From Flavobacteriaceae bacterium (GTDB lineage Bacteria; Bacteroidota; Bacteroidia; Flavobacteriales; Flavobacteriaceae), in the NCBI GenBank assembly GCA_030148025.1, contig JASBUG010000029.1, forward strand, positions 62,001-126,000: a stretch of DNA of 64,000 bases, in the 5' to 3' direction. A model generated the notes under the pieces. That model ran no database searches, was not told the DNA's origin, and worked only from the letters and a program-made list of their open reading frames with translations. Made by a program: the position numbers and the translations under genes. Within the stretch, counting starts at the first letter, position 1. Each line of letters starts with the position of its first letter. Positions 33,888 to 42,974 of this stretch are shown here, in pieces.

Positions 33888-35198
33888 ATGATATTAGCAG
33901 CAAGTACATTAGGAACAATTGTAGCGACAGTAGCAGCATTTTTAGTATTAACATTGTTGTTGGTTGGGTTGTTATTATTTGTGAAGCAAAAATTATCACC
34001 ATCTGGACCTGTAAAGATCAAGATCAACGGTGAAAAAGAAATAGAAGTTGCCTCTGGAGGGACTTTATTAGCAACTTTAGGAGCAGAAAAGATCTTCTTA
34101 CCATCAGCTTGTGGTGGAGGTGGAACTTGTATCCAATGTGAGTGTCATGTAAACTCTGGTGGAGGAGAAGCCTTACCTACAGAAACACCACATTTTACTC
34201 GTAAAGAGTTACAACATGGTGTGCGTTTAGCATGTCAGGTGAAGGTAAAACAAGACATGGATATTTCTATACCTGAAGAGATCTTTGGTATTAAGAAATG
34301 GGAAGCAGTTGTAGTTCGTAATTATAATGTAGCCTCATTTATTAAAGAATTTGTAGTAGAGATTCCAGAGGATATGGGTTATAAAGCAGGAGGATATATT
34401 CAAATTGAAATTCCACCATGTGAAGTAAAATATTCTGATATAGATATTACAGCGCATCCTGAAGAGCATGAAACTCCAGACAAGTTTCAGGCAGAATGGG
34501 ACAAGTTTGGTTTATGGCCATTGGTAATGAAGAACGATGAAACAGTTGAGAGAGCTTATTCTATGGCTTCTTACCCAGCTGAAGGTCGTGAAATCATGTT
34601 GAACGTTCGTATTGCAACACCACCATGGGATCGTGCTAAAAATGGTTGGATGGATGTAAATCCAGGAGTGGCATCATCATATATTTTCAACTTAAAGAAA
34701 GGTGATAAGTGTACAATTTCTGGACCTTATGGAGAGTTCTTTATCAACGAAAGTGATGCTGAAATGTTATATGTAGGTGGTGGAGCTGGTATGGCACCAA
34801 TGCGTTCACACTTATATCACTTATTCAAAACACTAGAAACTGGGAGAACAGTTACTTATTGGTATGGTGGACGTTCTAAGCGTGAGCTATTCTACTTAGA
34901 GCATTTCTACGAATTAGAGCGTAAGTTCCCTAACTTTAAGTTCTTCTTAGCATTATCTGAGCCTTTAGAGGAGGATAACTGGAAAGTGAAGAAAGATATT
35001 CATGATGAAGAAGGAGATGGTTTCGTTGGATTCATTCACAACTGTGTGATCGATAACTACTTGAATCATCACGAAGCACCAGAAGATATAGAATTATACT
35101 TCTGTGGACCGCCATTAATGAATAAGGCAGTTCAAAAAATGGGAGAAGATTTCGGTATCCCAGATGAGAACATTAGATTCGACGACTTTGGAGGATAG
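33888..35198 (+). CDS. nqrF: Na+-translocating NADH-quinone reductase subunit F
   Basis: NqrF is the NADH-oxidising entry subunit, with one N-terminal helix (LVLTLLLVGLLLFV), a [2Fe-2S] ferredoxin domain and an FAD/NADH reductase domain. The cluster ligands lie in ACGGGGTCIQCECHV with the fourth Cys in RLACQVKV. The flavin motif is RAYSMASYP, and the nucleotide-binding segment is YVGGGAGMAPMRSHLYHLF, ending in ELYFCGPPLMNKAV. At 436 residues it is slightly longer than the proteobacterial subunit. It closes the operon. Confidence 0.97.
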   Translation: MILAASTLGTIVATVAAFLVLTLLLVGLLLFVKQKLSPSGPVKIKINGEKEIEVASGGTLLATLGAEKIFLPSACGGGGTCIQCECHVNSGGGEALPTETPHFTRKELQHGVRLACQVKVKQDMDISIPEEIFGIKKWEAVVVRNYNVASFIKEFVVEIPEDMGYKAGGYIQIEIPPCEVKYSDIDITAHPEEHETPDKFQAEWDKFGLWPLVMKNDETVERAYSMASYPAEGREIMLNVRIATPPWDRAKNGWMDVNPGVASSYIFNLKKGDKCTISGPYGEFFINESDAEMLYVGGGAGMAPMRSHLYHLFKTLETGRTVTYWYGGRSKRELFYLEHFYELERKFPNFKFFLALSEPLEEDNWKVKKDIHDEEGDGFVGFIHNCVIDNYLNHHEAPEDIELYFCGPPLMNKAVQKMGEDFGIPDENIRFDDFGG

Positions 35199-35250
35199 GC
35201 GATAATCGCCATTTGACATGACTTGTCATTCCGCTCTTGATGCGGAATCC
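35198..35250. repeat. hairpin pair resembling a dispersed extragenic repeat
   Basis: Just after nqrF, ggcga-taa-tcgcc (35198-35210) is followed by attccgc-tcttgat-gcggaat (35228-35248) with tgtcattccgc at its left. From memory, the tgtcattccgc...gcggaatcc type is a common dispersed palindromic sequence in Bacteroidota. Copy number cannot be judged from one window. Confidence 0.45.
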
Positions 35251-35258
35251 ATATAAAC

Positions 35259-35286
35259 AAAACCCAACGCAAAAGCGTTGGGTTTT
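35259..35286. terminator. bidirectional terminator after nqrF
   Basis: A 12-bp perfect stem (aaaacccaacgc/gcgttgggtttt) with loop aaaa, flanked by A and T runs. It serves nqrF on the plus strand and the 153-aa gene on the minus strand. Confidence 0.92.
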
Positions 35287-35748
35287 TTATTGTAGAATAC
35301 TGTTTAAATTGTATTTGGGTTTCTCTTTATGGTATTCAAACAATTTAGAATAATCCATAACGTTTGGTACGTTATCAAACTTACATAAAAGAGACGTAAC
35401 AGCCACCAAACCTTTAAATAGTGTGCCTTTGTTAGTTGGGTTTTTAGGCTTATCGTTTTTATAGTGTAATGGTGTAGTATAACCACATGCATTTAAGAAG
35501 GTTTGTTCAATTAGTAATAACTCCTGAGGTGAATAACCGTTAAACTGCCTTCCTAGGGTTTGATGCACTCGACCAACGTAATTTAATTGTAACGATCCGT
35601 GCTCGTTAGAAAGGTGCTTCCAGAAATCTTGATTGTTTAAAATATTCCCAACAGCACAAGCTTTACAACACTCAGGGTTTAAAGTGTTGTTGTGAAATGC
35701 CGTATAAAGTTTTATAAGTGCGTGCTCTAATCGTTTGGGAGTGTTCAT
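35287..35748 (-). CDS. small Cys-containing conserved protein next to the nqr operon
   Basis: This 153-residue soluble protein has no signal peptide or transmembrane segment. A cluster CCKACAVGNIL lies at about residues 27-37, which could bind metal or an iron-sulfur centre. It contains LERALIKLYTAFH-like LEHALIKLYTAFHNNTLNPE before it and YSPQELLLIEQTFLNACGY after it. I recall similar proteins next to nqr genes in flavobacteria. They have no ferredoxin or FAD motif, so the protein is not an NqrF paralog. It is convergent with nqrF and shares its terminator. Confidence 0.7.
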   Translation of the reverse strand: MNTPKRLEHALIKLYTAFHNNTLNPECCKACAVGNILNNQDFWKHLSNEHGSLQLNYVGRVHQTLGRQFNGYSPQELLLIEQTFLNACGYTTPLHYKNDKPKNPTNKGTLFKGLVAVTSLLCKFDNVPNVMDYSKLFEYHKEKPKYNLNSILQ

Positions 35749-35809
35749 CTTACATCATCTTTCAATTCTTTTAAAGATACGAAGAATTTAATCATTTAGA
35801 GAAACTTTT

Positions 35810-37237
35810 TTAATTAAAGCTTTTAATCAAATGATATGAGAACTCTATAATTTCTCTATAATTTTCTTTGCTTATTTTTTCATCAATTCCATGAAATCGA
35901 GTCAAGCTGTTAGGACTAATTCTTATTGGATAAAAACGATACACATCATCTGAGATATCATAAAAATAACGTGCATCTGTTCCACCTCCCACTAATCCTG
36001 GTACAACAATACTATTTGGAAACAAGTTGCGTATTGTCTGCTCTAAGATTTTAAAAGATTCAGAATCGATACTTGAAACAGGAGAAGGGTTAGTTAAAAA
36101 CCCAACGGGTTCTACTTTTACTTTATCTGATATTGTACTTTCAATATGTTGTTTTACAGATTCGATTGTTTCTCCTGGTAGAATTCTAAAATTAATTGTC
36201 GCCTCTGCTACTGTAGGAATCACATTGTTTTTTACACCACCATCAATTATTGTTGGAGCTGTTGTTGTATGTGCGTTTAATGCTTCAAGTACAGGTTTTT
36301 TGAATAACCATGGATTGGCGAATGCTAACTTCTTGAAAAAAGGTAATTCGGCTCCCATATATTCAAATTGATAATCAATAGGTTTTACGAGTTTATATGG
36401 TAATTGGTTATTTTCAAGATCTACAATAGCTTGTGCTAACATACCAATGGTATTTTCTCTTGGAGGTTGCGAACTATGACCTCCATGAGTTTCTACAATA
36501 AGTTTGAACGAGGCAAATCCTTTTTCAGCTAAATTTACCATAGCAACTGGTTTATCAACTCCAGGAACTAAATTTTCAGCAAGAAAACCGCCTTCATCTA
36601 GTGTCATTGCAGCTTGTACTCCTTGCGCTTTTAAATGAGCTGCAATTTTAGCTGCACCATTAGCACCTCCAACTTCTTCATCATGACCAGAGGCAAGGTA
36701 TATGGTTCGAGAAGGCACGAATGACTCTTCAAGTAACTTTTCTACAGCTTCTAAAAGTCCTACTAAAGTACCTTTATCGTCCATCGTACCACGACCAAGA
36801 ATATCTGTATCGGTAATTTTGCCTTCAAATGGACCAGCTTCCCAATCATTTATAGTAGGTTCATCTACCGGAACTACATCTTGATGCGACATTAATATAA
36901 TTGGTTTTTTTGTTGGATCTGATCCTTCCCATTTATAAAGTAAACTATAATTGTTTATTTTTTCGAGAGACAGTTTTTCATGAGTAAGAGGAAAAGTCTC
37001 TTCAAGAAATTTATGAAATCCAAAGAATGCGGTGGAATCTGGAGCAACATCTTCACTAAACGAAATTGTTGGGTATTGTATGGCTTTTGAGAGATTGTTG
37101 AAAATATCATTAGGAAAGTCAACTACCGCTAATGATTCTGAATCTACTTGTTTAGAACTAAGTCTTAACGTGTTTATAACTAAGATGCCTAAAACTATCA
37201 CAATAGCAGCAACAATAGTAAGAATGATTTTTTTCAT
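35810..37237 (-). CDS. M20 family metallopeptidase (carboxypeptidase S/PM20D1-like)
   Basis: The 475-residue zinc peptidase starts with a single N-terminal helix (IILTIVAAIVIVLGILVINTL) that anchors or exports it. The M20 motifs are clear: ILMSHQDVVPVDE (first zinc ligand), GRGTMDDKGTLVGLLEAVE (bridging Asp), ASGHDEEVGGANGA (catalytic Glu and zinc Glu) and a late GGGTDARYF with the C-terminal metal His in FHGIDEKI. The long form resembles yeast carboxypeptidase S and PM20D1, which act on N-acyl amino acids and dipeptides. It is separate from the DUF6090 genes upstream by 84 bases. Confidence 0.93.
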   Translation of the reverse strand: MKKIILTIVAAIVIVLGILVINTLRLSSKQVDSESLAVVDFPNDIFNNLSKAIQYPTISFSEDVAPDSTAFFGFHKFLEETFPLTHEKLSLEKINNYSLLYKWEGSDPTKKPIILMSHQDVVPVDEPTINDWEAGPFEGKITDTDILGRGTMDDKGTLVGLLEAVEKLLEESFVPSRTIYLASGHDEEVGGANGAAKIAAHLKAQGVQAAMTLDEGGFLAENLVPGVDKPVAMVNLAEKGFASFKLIVETHGGHSSQPPRENTIGMLAQAIVDLENNQLPYKLVKPIDYQFEYMGAELPFFKKLAFANPWLFKKPVLEALNAHTTTAPTIIDGGVKNNVIPTVAEATINFRILPGETIESVKQHIESTISDKVKVEPVGFLTNPSPVSSIDSESFKILEQTIRNLFPNSIVVPGLVGGGTDARYFYDISDDVYRFYPIRISPNSLTRFHGIDEKISKENYREIIEFSYHLIKSFN

Positions 37238-37321
37238 GGTTGGATTTTATTTTTTGACATTTATTTATGAAGGGTTATTTCGTTTCATTGCAAGTTATAT
37301 TAAAATGAGTGTTACAGAAAT

Positions 37322-38071
37322 TTAACTGTCGCTTATTTCATTTGTAATTAAAATTATCAAATCAGTGGCTTCTTGGGTAAGCCTTCTCATAAAGTTTCTT
37401 CCAATAGTCGCTTGGTTTTGTTTTAATTTCACATACCTGTAAAAGCTTTTAGAATGTAGTTTAGAGCTTATAAATTTTTTACGTGCAATAGTTAGCTCTT
37501 TTGAAAACGGATCATCATTTGTAATTCCCATTTCGAATAATTCCCATTCAAGATTTTCTTCAAGCTCAAAACTACTATCCGATCTTCTAAAATCAGTTCC
37601 AATTTTGGCCTGAGGAAGTGTAAAATCGTAAAATTCAATTAGTGCAGTTCGTAAAGAATCGTTCGAAACTTTTTCTATACCAGAAGCTTTTAACGATTCA
37701 AAACTACCATTATGATATTGAAAGATATAGCTATGATTAATATTAGCTGCATGTTTCTGAAGATTTTCCTCATTAATGTTACTAGATTGCATAATCTTTA
37801 TTAGGGCAATAGTACTGGTGTCTATTCTTGTTAATCGCTTATCCAGCATATTAAAATAAGTGGTGTCCTGTTGAAGCGAGTTTCTTATTTCGGTTAACAT
37901 TTTAATTTCAAAAGCGCGTTCTTTTCTAGCTTCATTCCAGTTATTTATTTGTAACGCTATTAAAATTCCTATGACAACAAGTAGTATTTCACCAAGAGCA
38001 TATTTAAAATAACTACTTGCTTTTCCTTCTCCAAGGAGTTGTTTTCGTATACGTTTAAAGAATTTAATCAT
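37322..38071 (-). CDS. DUF6090 family membrane protein, third of three
   Basis: This 249-residue protein has the DUF6090 N terminus: basic MIKFFKRIRKQLL, then a single transmembrane helix with the family signature KYALGEILLVVIGILIALQINNWNEARKE. The following 200 residues are mainly helical and periplasmic. Function is unknown. Its start overlaps the stop of the second copy by 8 bases. The three tandem copies differ clearly in the C-terminal part, so they are old duplicates. Confidence 0.9.
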   Translation of the reverse strand: MIKFFKRIRKQLLGEGKASSYFKYALGEILLVVIGILIALQINNWNEARKERAFEIKMLTEIRNSLQQDTTYFNMLDKRLTRIDTSTIALIKIMQSSNINEENLQKHAANINHSYIFQYHNGSFESLKASGIEKVSNDSLRTALIEFYDFTLPQAKIGTDFRRSDSSFELEENLEWELFEMGITNDDPFSKELTIARKKFISSKLHSKSFYRYVKLKQNQATIGRNFMRRLTQEATDLIILITNEISDS

Positions 38072-38798
38072 TTCCTAAATAGTTATCTATTGACTTAATA
38101 AGATTATTAGCACTATTAATAATACTATTTACTCGTTGAAGATTATGTAAACCGTTTGAGATTTCAATGTTAACTTGTCTTATAAACTCTTCGGTTTCTA
38201 ATGCTTTTAGAAATCTAATTTGGTCTGTTTTGCTTATTTTTTTTGGAGCTTCAGGATAAAAGGGTCTTAAACCATTTACCATATCTTGATAATTACTTGC
38301 TTGTTCTTGAGAGAGTATGCTAATTAACTTAGAGTTACCATAATGGTTTTGAATTTCATTTCTTAGGTCTTTTTTAATATTGCCAATAACACCAGTATTA
38401 ATTAAACTTTCAAAAACGCCTTGATTAAAGGATTCTACTCCATAGCTACCAACGGCACCATATGAGATCTCGTTAAGGAAGGACAAAGTATCATTTACGA
38501 GAGTCGGATTTTCGTGATATAGTTTTGCGCTCTGGAGGCCATTAATTTTTCTTTGAAATCTGTTTACAAAAACCTCGTTAAGATTTTTAATTTGTGCTTC
38601 AAGTTCTTCTCTAATGTTTTCTATATATATCTTGGCAGAATTATTATTAATACGTTGTTCATTCCAATTATTGATTTGTAACGCTATCAAAATTCCAATA
38701 ACCACGAGAATAATTTCACCTATAGCATATTTAAAGTATTTACTCATTTTATTTTCTGATAATAAGGATTTACGTATATGACGAAAAAGTTTAATCAT
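38064..38798 (-). CDS. DUF6090 family membrane protein, second of three
   Basis: This 244-residue paralog has the same head: MIKLFRHIRKSLLSENKMSKYFKYAIGE, then IILVVIGILIALQINNWNEQR. The C-terminal region is helix-rich (INEELEAQIKNLNEVFVNRFQRK-like NIREELEAQIKNLNEV and VNSIINSANNLIKSIDNYL). It overlaps both neighbouring copies by 8 bases, so the three are read from one transcript with coupled translation. Confidence 0.9.
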   Translation of the reverse strand: MIKLFRHIRKSLLSENKMSKYFKYAIGEIILVVIGILIALQINNWNEQRINNNSAKIYIENIREELEAQIKNLNEVFVNRFQRKINGLQSAKLYHENPTLVNDTLSFLNEISYGAVGSYGVESFNQGVFESLINTGVIGNIKKDLRNEIQNHYGNSKLISILSQEQASNYQDMVNGLRPFYPEAPKKISKTDQIRFLKALETEEFIRQVNIEISNGLHNLQRVNSIINSANNLIKSIDNYLGND

Positions 38799-39579
38799 TA
38801 TCTAACTCACATTTTTGTTCTAATAATTTTGAAACGTTTTCTACATACTTTCCAATAATTTTGTAAAGTTCTAATTGTCTTGTATTAGCTGAAGTATATC
38901 TTAGAGCTTCATTATATAATCTGTTTTGCATTTTCTTTGAAAGCGTAGCCAAGGTATCTATTGTTATAGCCTCTTTAACATCTGTTTCCATTCCATTCTT
39001 AAAACGGCCATACATTATTGATGCTAGTGTTTTTCCATTCCTAAAGCTATCATCATGCGCATAATAAATATCTACTGCGTTTTTACCATTTATTTGAATA
39101 ACACTTTTTAAACTTTCTATACTATTAAAATAAGTATTAAGCGCCTTAATAATATTTTTGTCTTTAATAATGCTTAAGTTGGCACCAGATTTAAGGTCTT
39201 CAAAAGCTGAATTATTTGGTTGGAAATCTGTAAATATGGCTTTTATTGATAAGTCAATTTGATGAGCTACTTCTATAGATTTTGGATTTCTACCTTGTAA
39301 TAATCGAACAGCCTGATTAGAAGCCTTTAGACGATCTTGAGACCGTACAATAAGTGCTTTAATTTGTATGTTATCTTGTTTGATATCTTCTAGAAGACGA
39401 CAATAATAATCGGCTTCAAGGAGATTAGCTTTTCGTTGCTCATTCCAGTTATTTATTTGAAGCGCAATCAAAATTCCAATAACAACTAATACAATCTCAC
39501 CAATAGCATATAATAAGTATTTAGAGAATTTGTTTTCAGATAAGAGACGTTGGCGAATACGTCTAAAAAACTTAATCAT
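38791..39579 (-). CDS. DUF6090 family membrane protein, first of three
   Basis: The first and longest copy (262 residues) starts the tandem set. The family head MIKFFRRIRQRLLSENKFSKYLLYAIGE is followed by IVLVVIGILIALQINNWNEQRKA. The remainder is helical and charged. It is divergent from the small NqrF-region gene at 39660, so the 80 bases between them must hold both promoters. Confidence 0.9.
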   Translation of the reverse strand: MIKFFRRIRQRLLSENKFSKYLLYAIGEIVLVVIGILIALQINNWNEQRKANLLEADYYCRLLEDIKQDNIQIKALIVRSQDRLKASNQAVRLLQGRNPKSIEVAHQIDLSIKAIFTDFQPNNSAFEDLKSGANLSIIKDKNIIKALNTYFNSIESLKSVIQINGKNAVDIYYAHDDSFRNGKTLASIMYGRFKNGMETDVKEAITIDTLATLSKKMQNRLYNEALRYTSANTRQLELYKIIGKYVENVSKLLEQKCELDND

Positions 39580-39647
39580 AAATTATTGAAATGTAGTTGG
39601 TTACTTTTTTTAAAGTTAAGAAATTTTATCTAAGCAAATTTTAGTGG

Positions 39648-39655
39648 TAATTTTG
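39648..39655 (+). promoter_or_regulatory. -7 promoter box for the 125-aa gene and apbE
   Basis: TAATTTTG matches TAnnTTTG but ends only 4 bases before the ATG. If used, the mRNA would be leaderless or nearly so. Confidence 0.45.
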
Positions 39656-39659
39656 CTGT

Positions 39660-40037
39660 ATGAGTAAACCTTTAACAGAGCAAGAGCTTCACAACTTAGC
39701 AATGAACCTTGTTGGTAAAGACCTTGAAAAGCGAGGTTTTGAGTTTGTTGCTGTAAATAGTAAGCTTAAAAAGCATCCACAATTTGTCTGTATCGATAAG
39801 AATAATCAGTATTTTTTTGTGATTGTTCGGGCAGTAAAACTTCCAGAAAACCCGAATAATTACGATGTGGTTTGGATGGAAACTTTTAAAGAACATGCGC
39901 GAGATAAAGATGCAAAGGTGTTATATGCAGGAGTTGGATTAGGAAATCCAAACGGAGAAGAACTTCCCATTTATGCAAATGATGAGTATTTATGCGAATA
40001 CAATGGCATACAGTTTATAGAAACAAATTTTAATTAA
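39660..40037 (+). CDS. small conserved protein coupled to apbE
   Basis: I do not know a function for this 125-residue soluble protein. It starts MSKPLTEQELHNLAMNLVGKDLEKRGFEFVAVN and continues KKHPQFVCIDKNNQYFFVIVRAVKLPENPNNYD, a pattern of strands and helices that resembles restriction-endonuclease-like (PD-(D/E)xK) folds, although no catalytic triad is obvious. I recall it as widely conserved in flavobacteria, upstream of apbE. It ends one base before the apbE ATG, which suggests a role in flavinylation or NQR assembly, but this is inference from position. Confidence 0.75.
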   Translation: MSKPLTEQELHNLAMNLVGKDLEKRGFEFVAVNSKLKKHPQFVCIDKNNQYFFVIVRAVKLPENPNNYDVVWMETFKEHARDKDAKVLYAGVGLGNPNGEELPIYANDEYLCEYNGIQFIETNFN

Positions 40038-40038
40038 A

Positions 40039-41025
40039 ATGAAACGATTTTCCTTTTACATATTAGTACTGTTATTTGTAAGTTCTTGTAAAGACGATAT
40101 TCAAAATAAACGTGTTATAGGAAATGTTTTTGGTACAAGTTATTCTGTACAATATAGTACGCCAGAAACAGAAACAGATTTACAAGAGCAATTTGAAAAG
40201 CTGTTTTACATTATAAATAAATCAATGTCTACCTATCAAGCAAATTCTTTTATTTCTAAAATAAACAGAAACGAGGAAACAACCATCGATTCACATTTTA
40301 GAAAAGTGTTTGATGCGTCAAAAGACATATATAAACTAACAGACGGTGCTTTTGATCCCACGATAGGAGTTGTGGTAAATGCCTGGGATTTTGGACCTGA
40401 AGGTGCTATAGAGAATCTTGATCAAGCTAAAATTGATAGTTTAATGTTGACGGTTGGATTTGATAAAGTTACTAGAGATGACAGTACAGTAATTAAGGAG
40501 CATAAGGGAACTTTTATTGATTTTAATGCTATTGCAAAAGGTTATGCTGTAGATGTAATAGCAGAGTTTTTAGACGCTAGAAATGTTGAAAACTATTTAG
40601 TTGAAATAGGCGGAGAAGTACGCACAAAAGGGATTAATATGTCTAGTGGAAACTCTTGGAAAATTGGCGTTGAAAATCCGAATTTTGATGGGTCGCAAAC
40701 GGTAATGAAAGCTATTTCTCTAACTGATGAAGCCATGGCTACCTCTGGTACTTACCGAAAGTTTAAAGTAGACGAACAAGGTAATAAGTATGCACATATT
40801 ATTGATACAAAAACTGGCTATCCAAGTAAAACCAATTTGTTAAGCATTTCTGTTATTGCTTCAGATTGTATGACTGCAGATGCTTATGCTACAGCGTTTA
40901 AAGCAATGGGAATTGAAGGAGTTAAAAGCTTCTTAAAAGACCATTCAGAATTAAAAGTGTTTCTAATTTTTGAGAATGATAAAAACCAATTGGAAACTTT
41001 ATCACTTAATGGATTTCCTGAATAA
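40039..41025 (+). CDS. apbE: FAD:protein FMN transferase, lipoprotein form
   Basis: ApbE attaches FMN from FAD to Thr in D-x-x-(S/A)-G-x-T motifs of periplasmic proteins. Here the natural targets are NqrB and NqrC, encoded about 8 kb upstream. A lipobox at Cys17 (LLFVSSC) shows it is lipid-anchored on the periplasmic side. Conserved parts are FGTSYSVQY, TDGAFDPTIGVVVNAWDFG, FIDFNAIAKGYAVD, LVEIGGEVRTKG, AHIIDTKTGYPS and CMTADAYATAFKAMG (metal-binding Asp). The 328-residue length is normal. Confidence 0.96.
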   Translation: MKRFSFYILVLLFVSSCKDDIQNKRVIGNVFGTSYSVQYSTPETETDLQEQFEKLFYIINKSMSTYQANSFISKINRNEETTIDSHFRKVFDASKDIYKLTDGAFDPTIGVVVNAWDFGPEGAIENLDQAKIDSLMLTVGFDKVTRDDSTVIKEHKGTFIDFNAIAKGYAVDVIAEFLDARNVENYLVEIGGEVRTKGINMSSGNSWKIGVENPNFDGSQTVMKAISLTDEAMATSGTYRKFKVDEQGNKYAHIIDTKTGYPSKTNLLSISVIASDCMTADAYATAFKAMGIEGVKSFLKDHSELKVFLIFENDKNQLETLSLNGFPE

Positions 41026-41106
41026 ATAACCTTTTAGAAGTCAAAAACTTATCTACAGCAATTATCACCACTATATTTCATCTTTGTTTTTTATTTTCGT
41101 TTCTGG

Positions 41107-42972
41107 ATGAAGTATAAGTATACTTTTTTGGTTTTTATGTTTGCTGCGTCTTTTCTTTTTGCTCAAGAAAGGAAGATTGATAGTATACTTCAATTAGTTG
41201 AAGCTCATAAAACAAATGACTCAAGTAAAGTTAAGCTCTTAAATACACTTCCTAAATATCTCACGCCTTTTGATATATCTAAGAGTGAAGAATTTATAAA
41301 ACAAGCCGTTGGTATTAGTAAACAAATAAACTACCCTAAGGGCTTAGCAGAATCGTATTTAAACTATTGCATATTTAATGTACAAAGAGGAAAGTTTGAC
41401 AGCGCTTTAGAATATGCTTTAAAAGCAAGACATCTTCAAGATAGTATTAAAGATACTAAAGGCTTAATGCTAACAAATTCAAGCTTAGCTCAAATTTATA
41501 TTCAATTAAAAAAACCAGAAAAAGCTATAGATATTCAGTTAGAAAATCTTGAGTTTTTTAAATCAGATTCTTTAAACCCTAACAAAGCCAGAATTCATTT
41601 TTACTTGGCAACAGCTTATAGCGATATAAAACAATACGCTAATGCAGAAAAACACTATAAAGCTGCAAAACATATAGCAGAGAAAACAAACTTTCTAACT
41701 GGTGTAAATATTGCCAATTCATCTTTAGGAGTTTTGGCGAGAAAACAAGGAGATATAAAAAAATCTATTGCCTATTTAAAATCAGCTTTAATATATTATG
41801 AAACCAATAAACAGTTGGCAAATATTGCGCATACTAGTATGGAATTGGGAGTGTCTTATTCTAAATTAAATAGCTTCGATAAGGCAATATACTATAATAG
41901 TAAGGCCATTGATATTTATAAGAATCAGAATAACATAAAAGCATTAAGTAGTGCCTATAAAAATCAAAGCAATTATTATAAGTTTAAAAATGACATTGTC
42001 AAATCGCATGCGTATTTTTTAGAACATTCCACTTTAAAAGATAGTTTGTATTCTCTAGAAAAGGTTAATGCTATAGAGGATATGCAAGCAAAATATGAAA
42101 ATGACAAGATATTAAAAGAGAAGGAAGTTGTTGAACAGCAAGCTGAAATATCTAGATTAGAAAGTGAGAGAAGCAAAAATTTGTTTTTCTATTCCATAGC
42201 AGTATTCTTGTTAATTTTACTTGTTGTCGTGTTTTATTTTGGAAGGCAAAAAGCTAAAAAACAAACCGAAATAACATTACTTGAATTAAGTGAAGCTCAA
42301 AAACGATTAGCTTTAGAAAAGCAATATAAAGATACCGAGTTAAAAGCCTTAAAAGCTCAAATGAATCCGCATTTTATATTTAACGCACTAAATTCAATTC
42401 AGGAATATATACTCTATAATAAAAAGGATTTAGCTAGTGATTATTTAGGGAAGTTTTCCGATTTAATTCGTACTTATTTGCACCATAGCGACACTGGTTA
42501 TATAACCATTCGGGAAGAGTTAGAAAGTTTAAATCTGTATTTAGAATTAGAGAAATTACGATTTGAAGACAAGTTGAATTACAATATTTCAGTAGATGAA
42601 AATCTTAATGAAGACTGTTATACTATTCCCACCATGTTTATTCAACCCTATGTTGAAAATGCACTAAAACATGGACTGCTTCATAAAAAAGAAGATAGAA
42701 AATTAAGCATTGAATTTAATTTGATAGAAAGTGATATTTTGGAATGTGTAATTACTGATAATGGTATTGGTCGCGAACGATCAGAGCAGATCAATAGTAG
42801 GAAAAATATATTACATAAATCGTTTGCACTTAAGGCTTCTAAGAACAGATTAGAGCTTTTAAACTATAAAAGTGATAAAAAAATTGGTGTTGAAATAAAA
42901 GATTTATACAATGACCATGGAACGCCACAAGGCACCAAAGTAATGTTAAAAATACCTCTTTCTAAAATATAA
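41107..42972 (+). CDS. TPR-containing LytS-type sensor histidine kinase
   Basis: This 621-residue kinase has a signal peptide (MKYKYTFLVFMFAASFLFAQ) and a periplasmic block of TPR repeats (about residues 40-330, for example GLAESYLNYCIFNVQRGKFDSALEYALKA divided over two helices). A coiled segment, one transmembrane helix (FFYSIAVFLLILLVVVFYF), another coiled coil and the His_kinase domain with H422 in QMNPHFIFNALNSIQEY follow. The ATPase part shows PTMFIQPYVENALKHGL and DNGIGRERS. This layout is common in Bacteroidota. The partner regulator starts two bases downstream. Confidence 0.95.
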   Translation: MKYKYTFLVFMFAASFLFAQERKIDSILQLVEAHKTNDSSKVKLLNTLPKYLTPFDISKSEEFIKQAVGISKQINYPKGLAESYLNYCIFNVQRGKFDSALEYALKARHLQDSIKDTKGLMLTNSSLAQIYIQLKKPEKAIDIQLENLEFFKSDSLNPNKARIHFYLATAYSDIKQYANAEKHYKAAKHIAEKTNFLTGVNIANSSLGVLARKQGDIKKSIAYLKSALIYYETNKQLANIAHTSMELGVSYSKLNSFDKAIYYNSKAIDIYKNQNNIKALSSAYKNQSNYYKFKNDIVKSHAYFLEHSTLKDSLYSLEKVNAIEDMQAKYENDKILKEKEVVEQQAEISRLESERSKNLFFYSIAVFLLILLVVVFYFGRQKAKKQTEITLLELSEAQKRLALEKQYKDTELKALKAQMNPHFIFNALNSIQEYILYNKKDLASDYLGKFSDLIRTYLHHSDTGYITIREELESLNLYLELEKLRFEDKLNYNISVDENLNEDCYTIPTMFIQPYVENALKHGLLHKKEDRKLSIEFNLIESDILECVITDNGIGRERSEQINSRKNILHKSFALKASKNRLELLNYKSDKKIGVEIKDLYNDHGTPQGTKVMLKIPLSKI

Positions 42973-42974
42973 CT

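Noticed and set aside
33346-34002. A 218-codon open frame on the minus strand over nqrE
   Set aside because: It is antisense to conserved NqrE and its Ser/Ile-rich product has no domain. The frame is a by-product of codon bias.
35287-35748. A second NqrF subunit
   Set aside because: It has no ferredoxin, FAD or NADH motif and is on the opposite strand. Only its location suggests a link to NQR.
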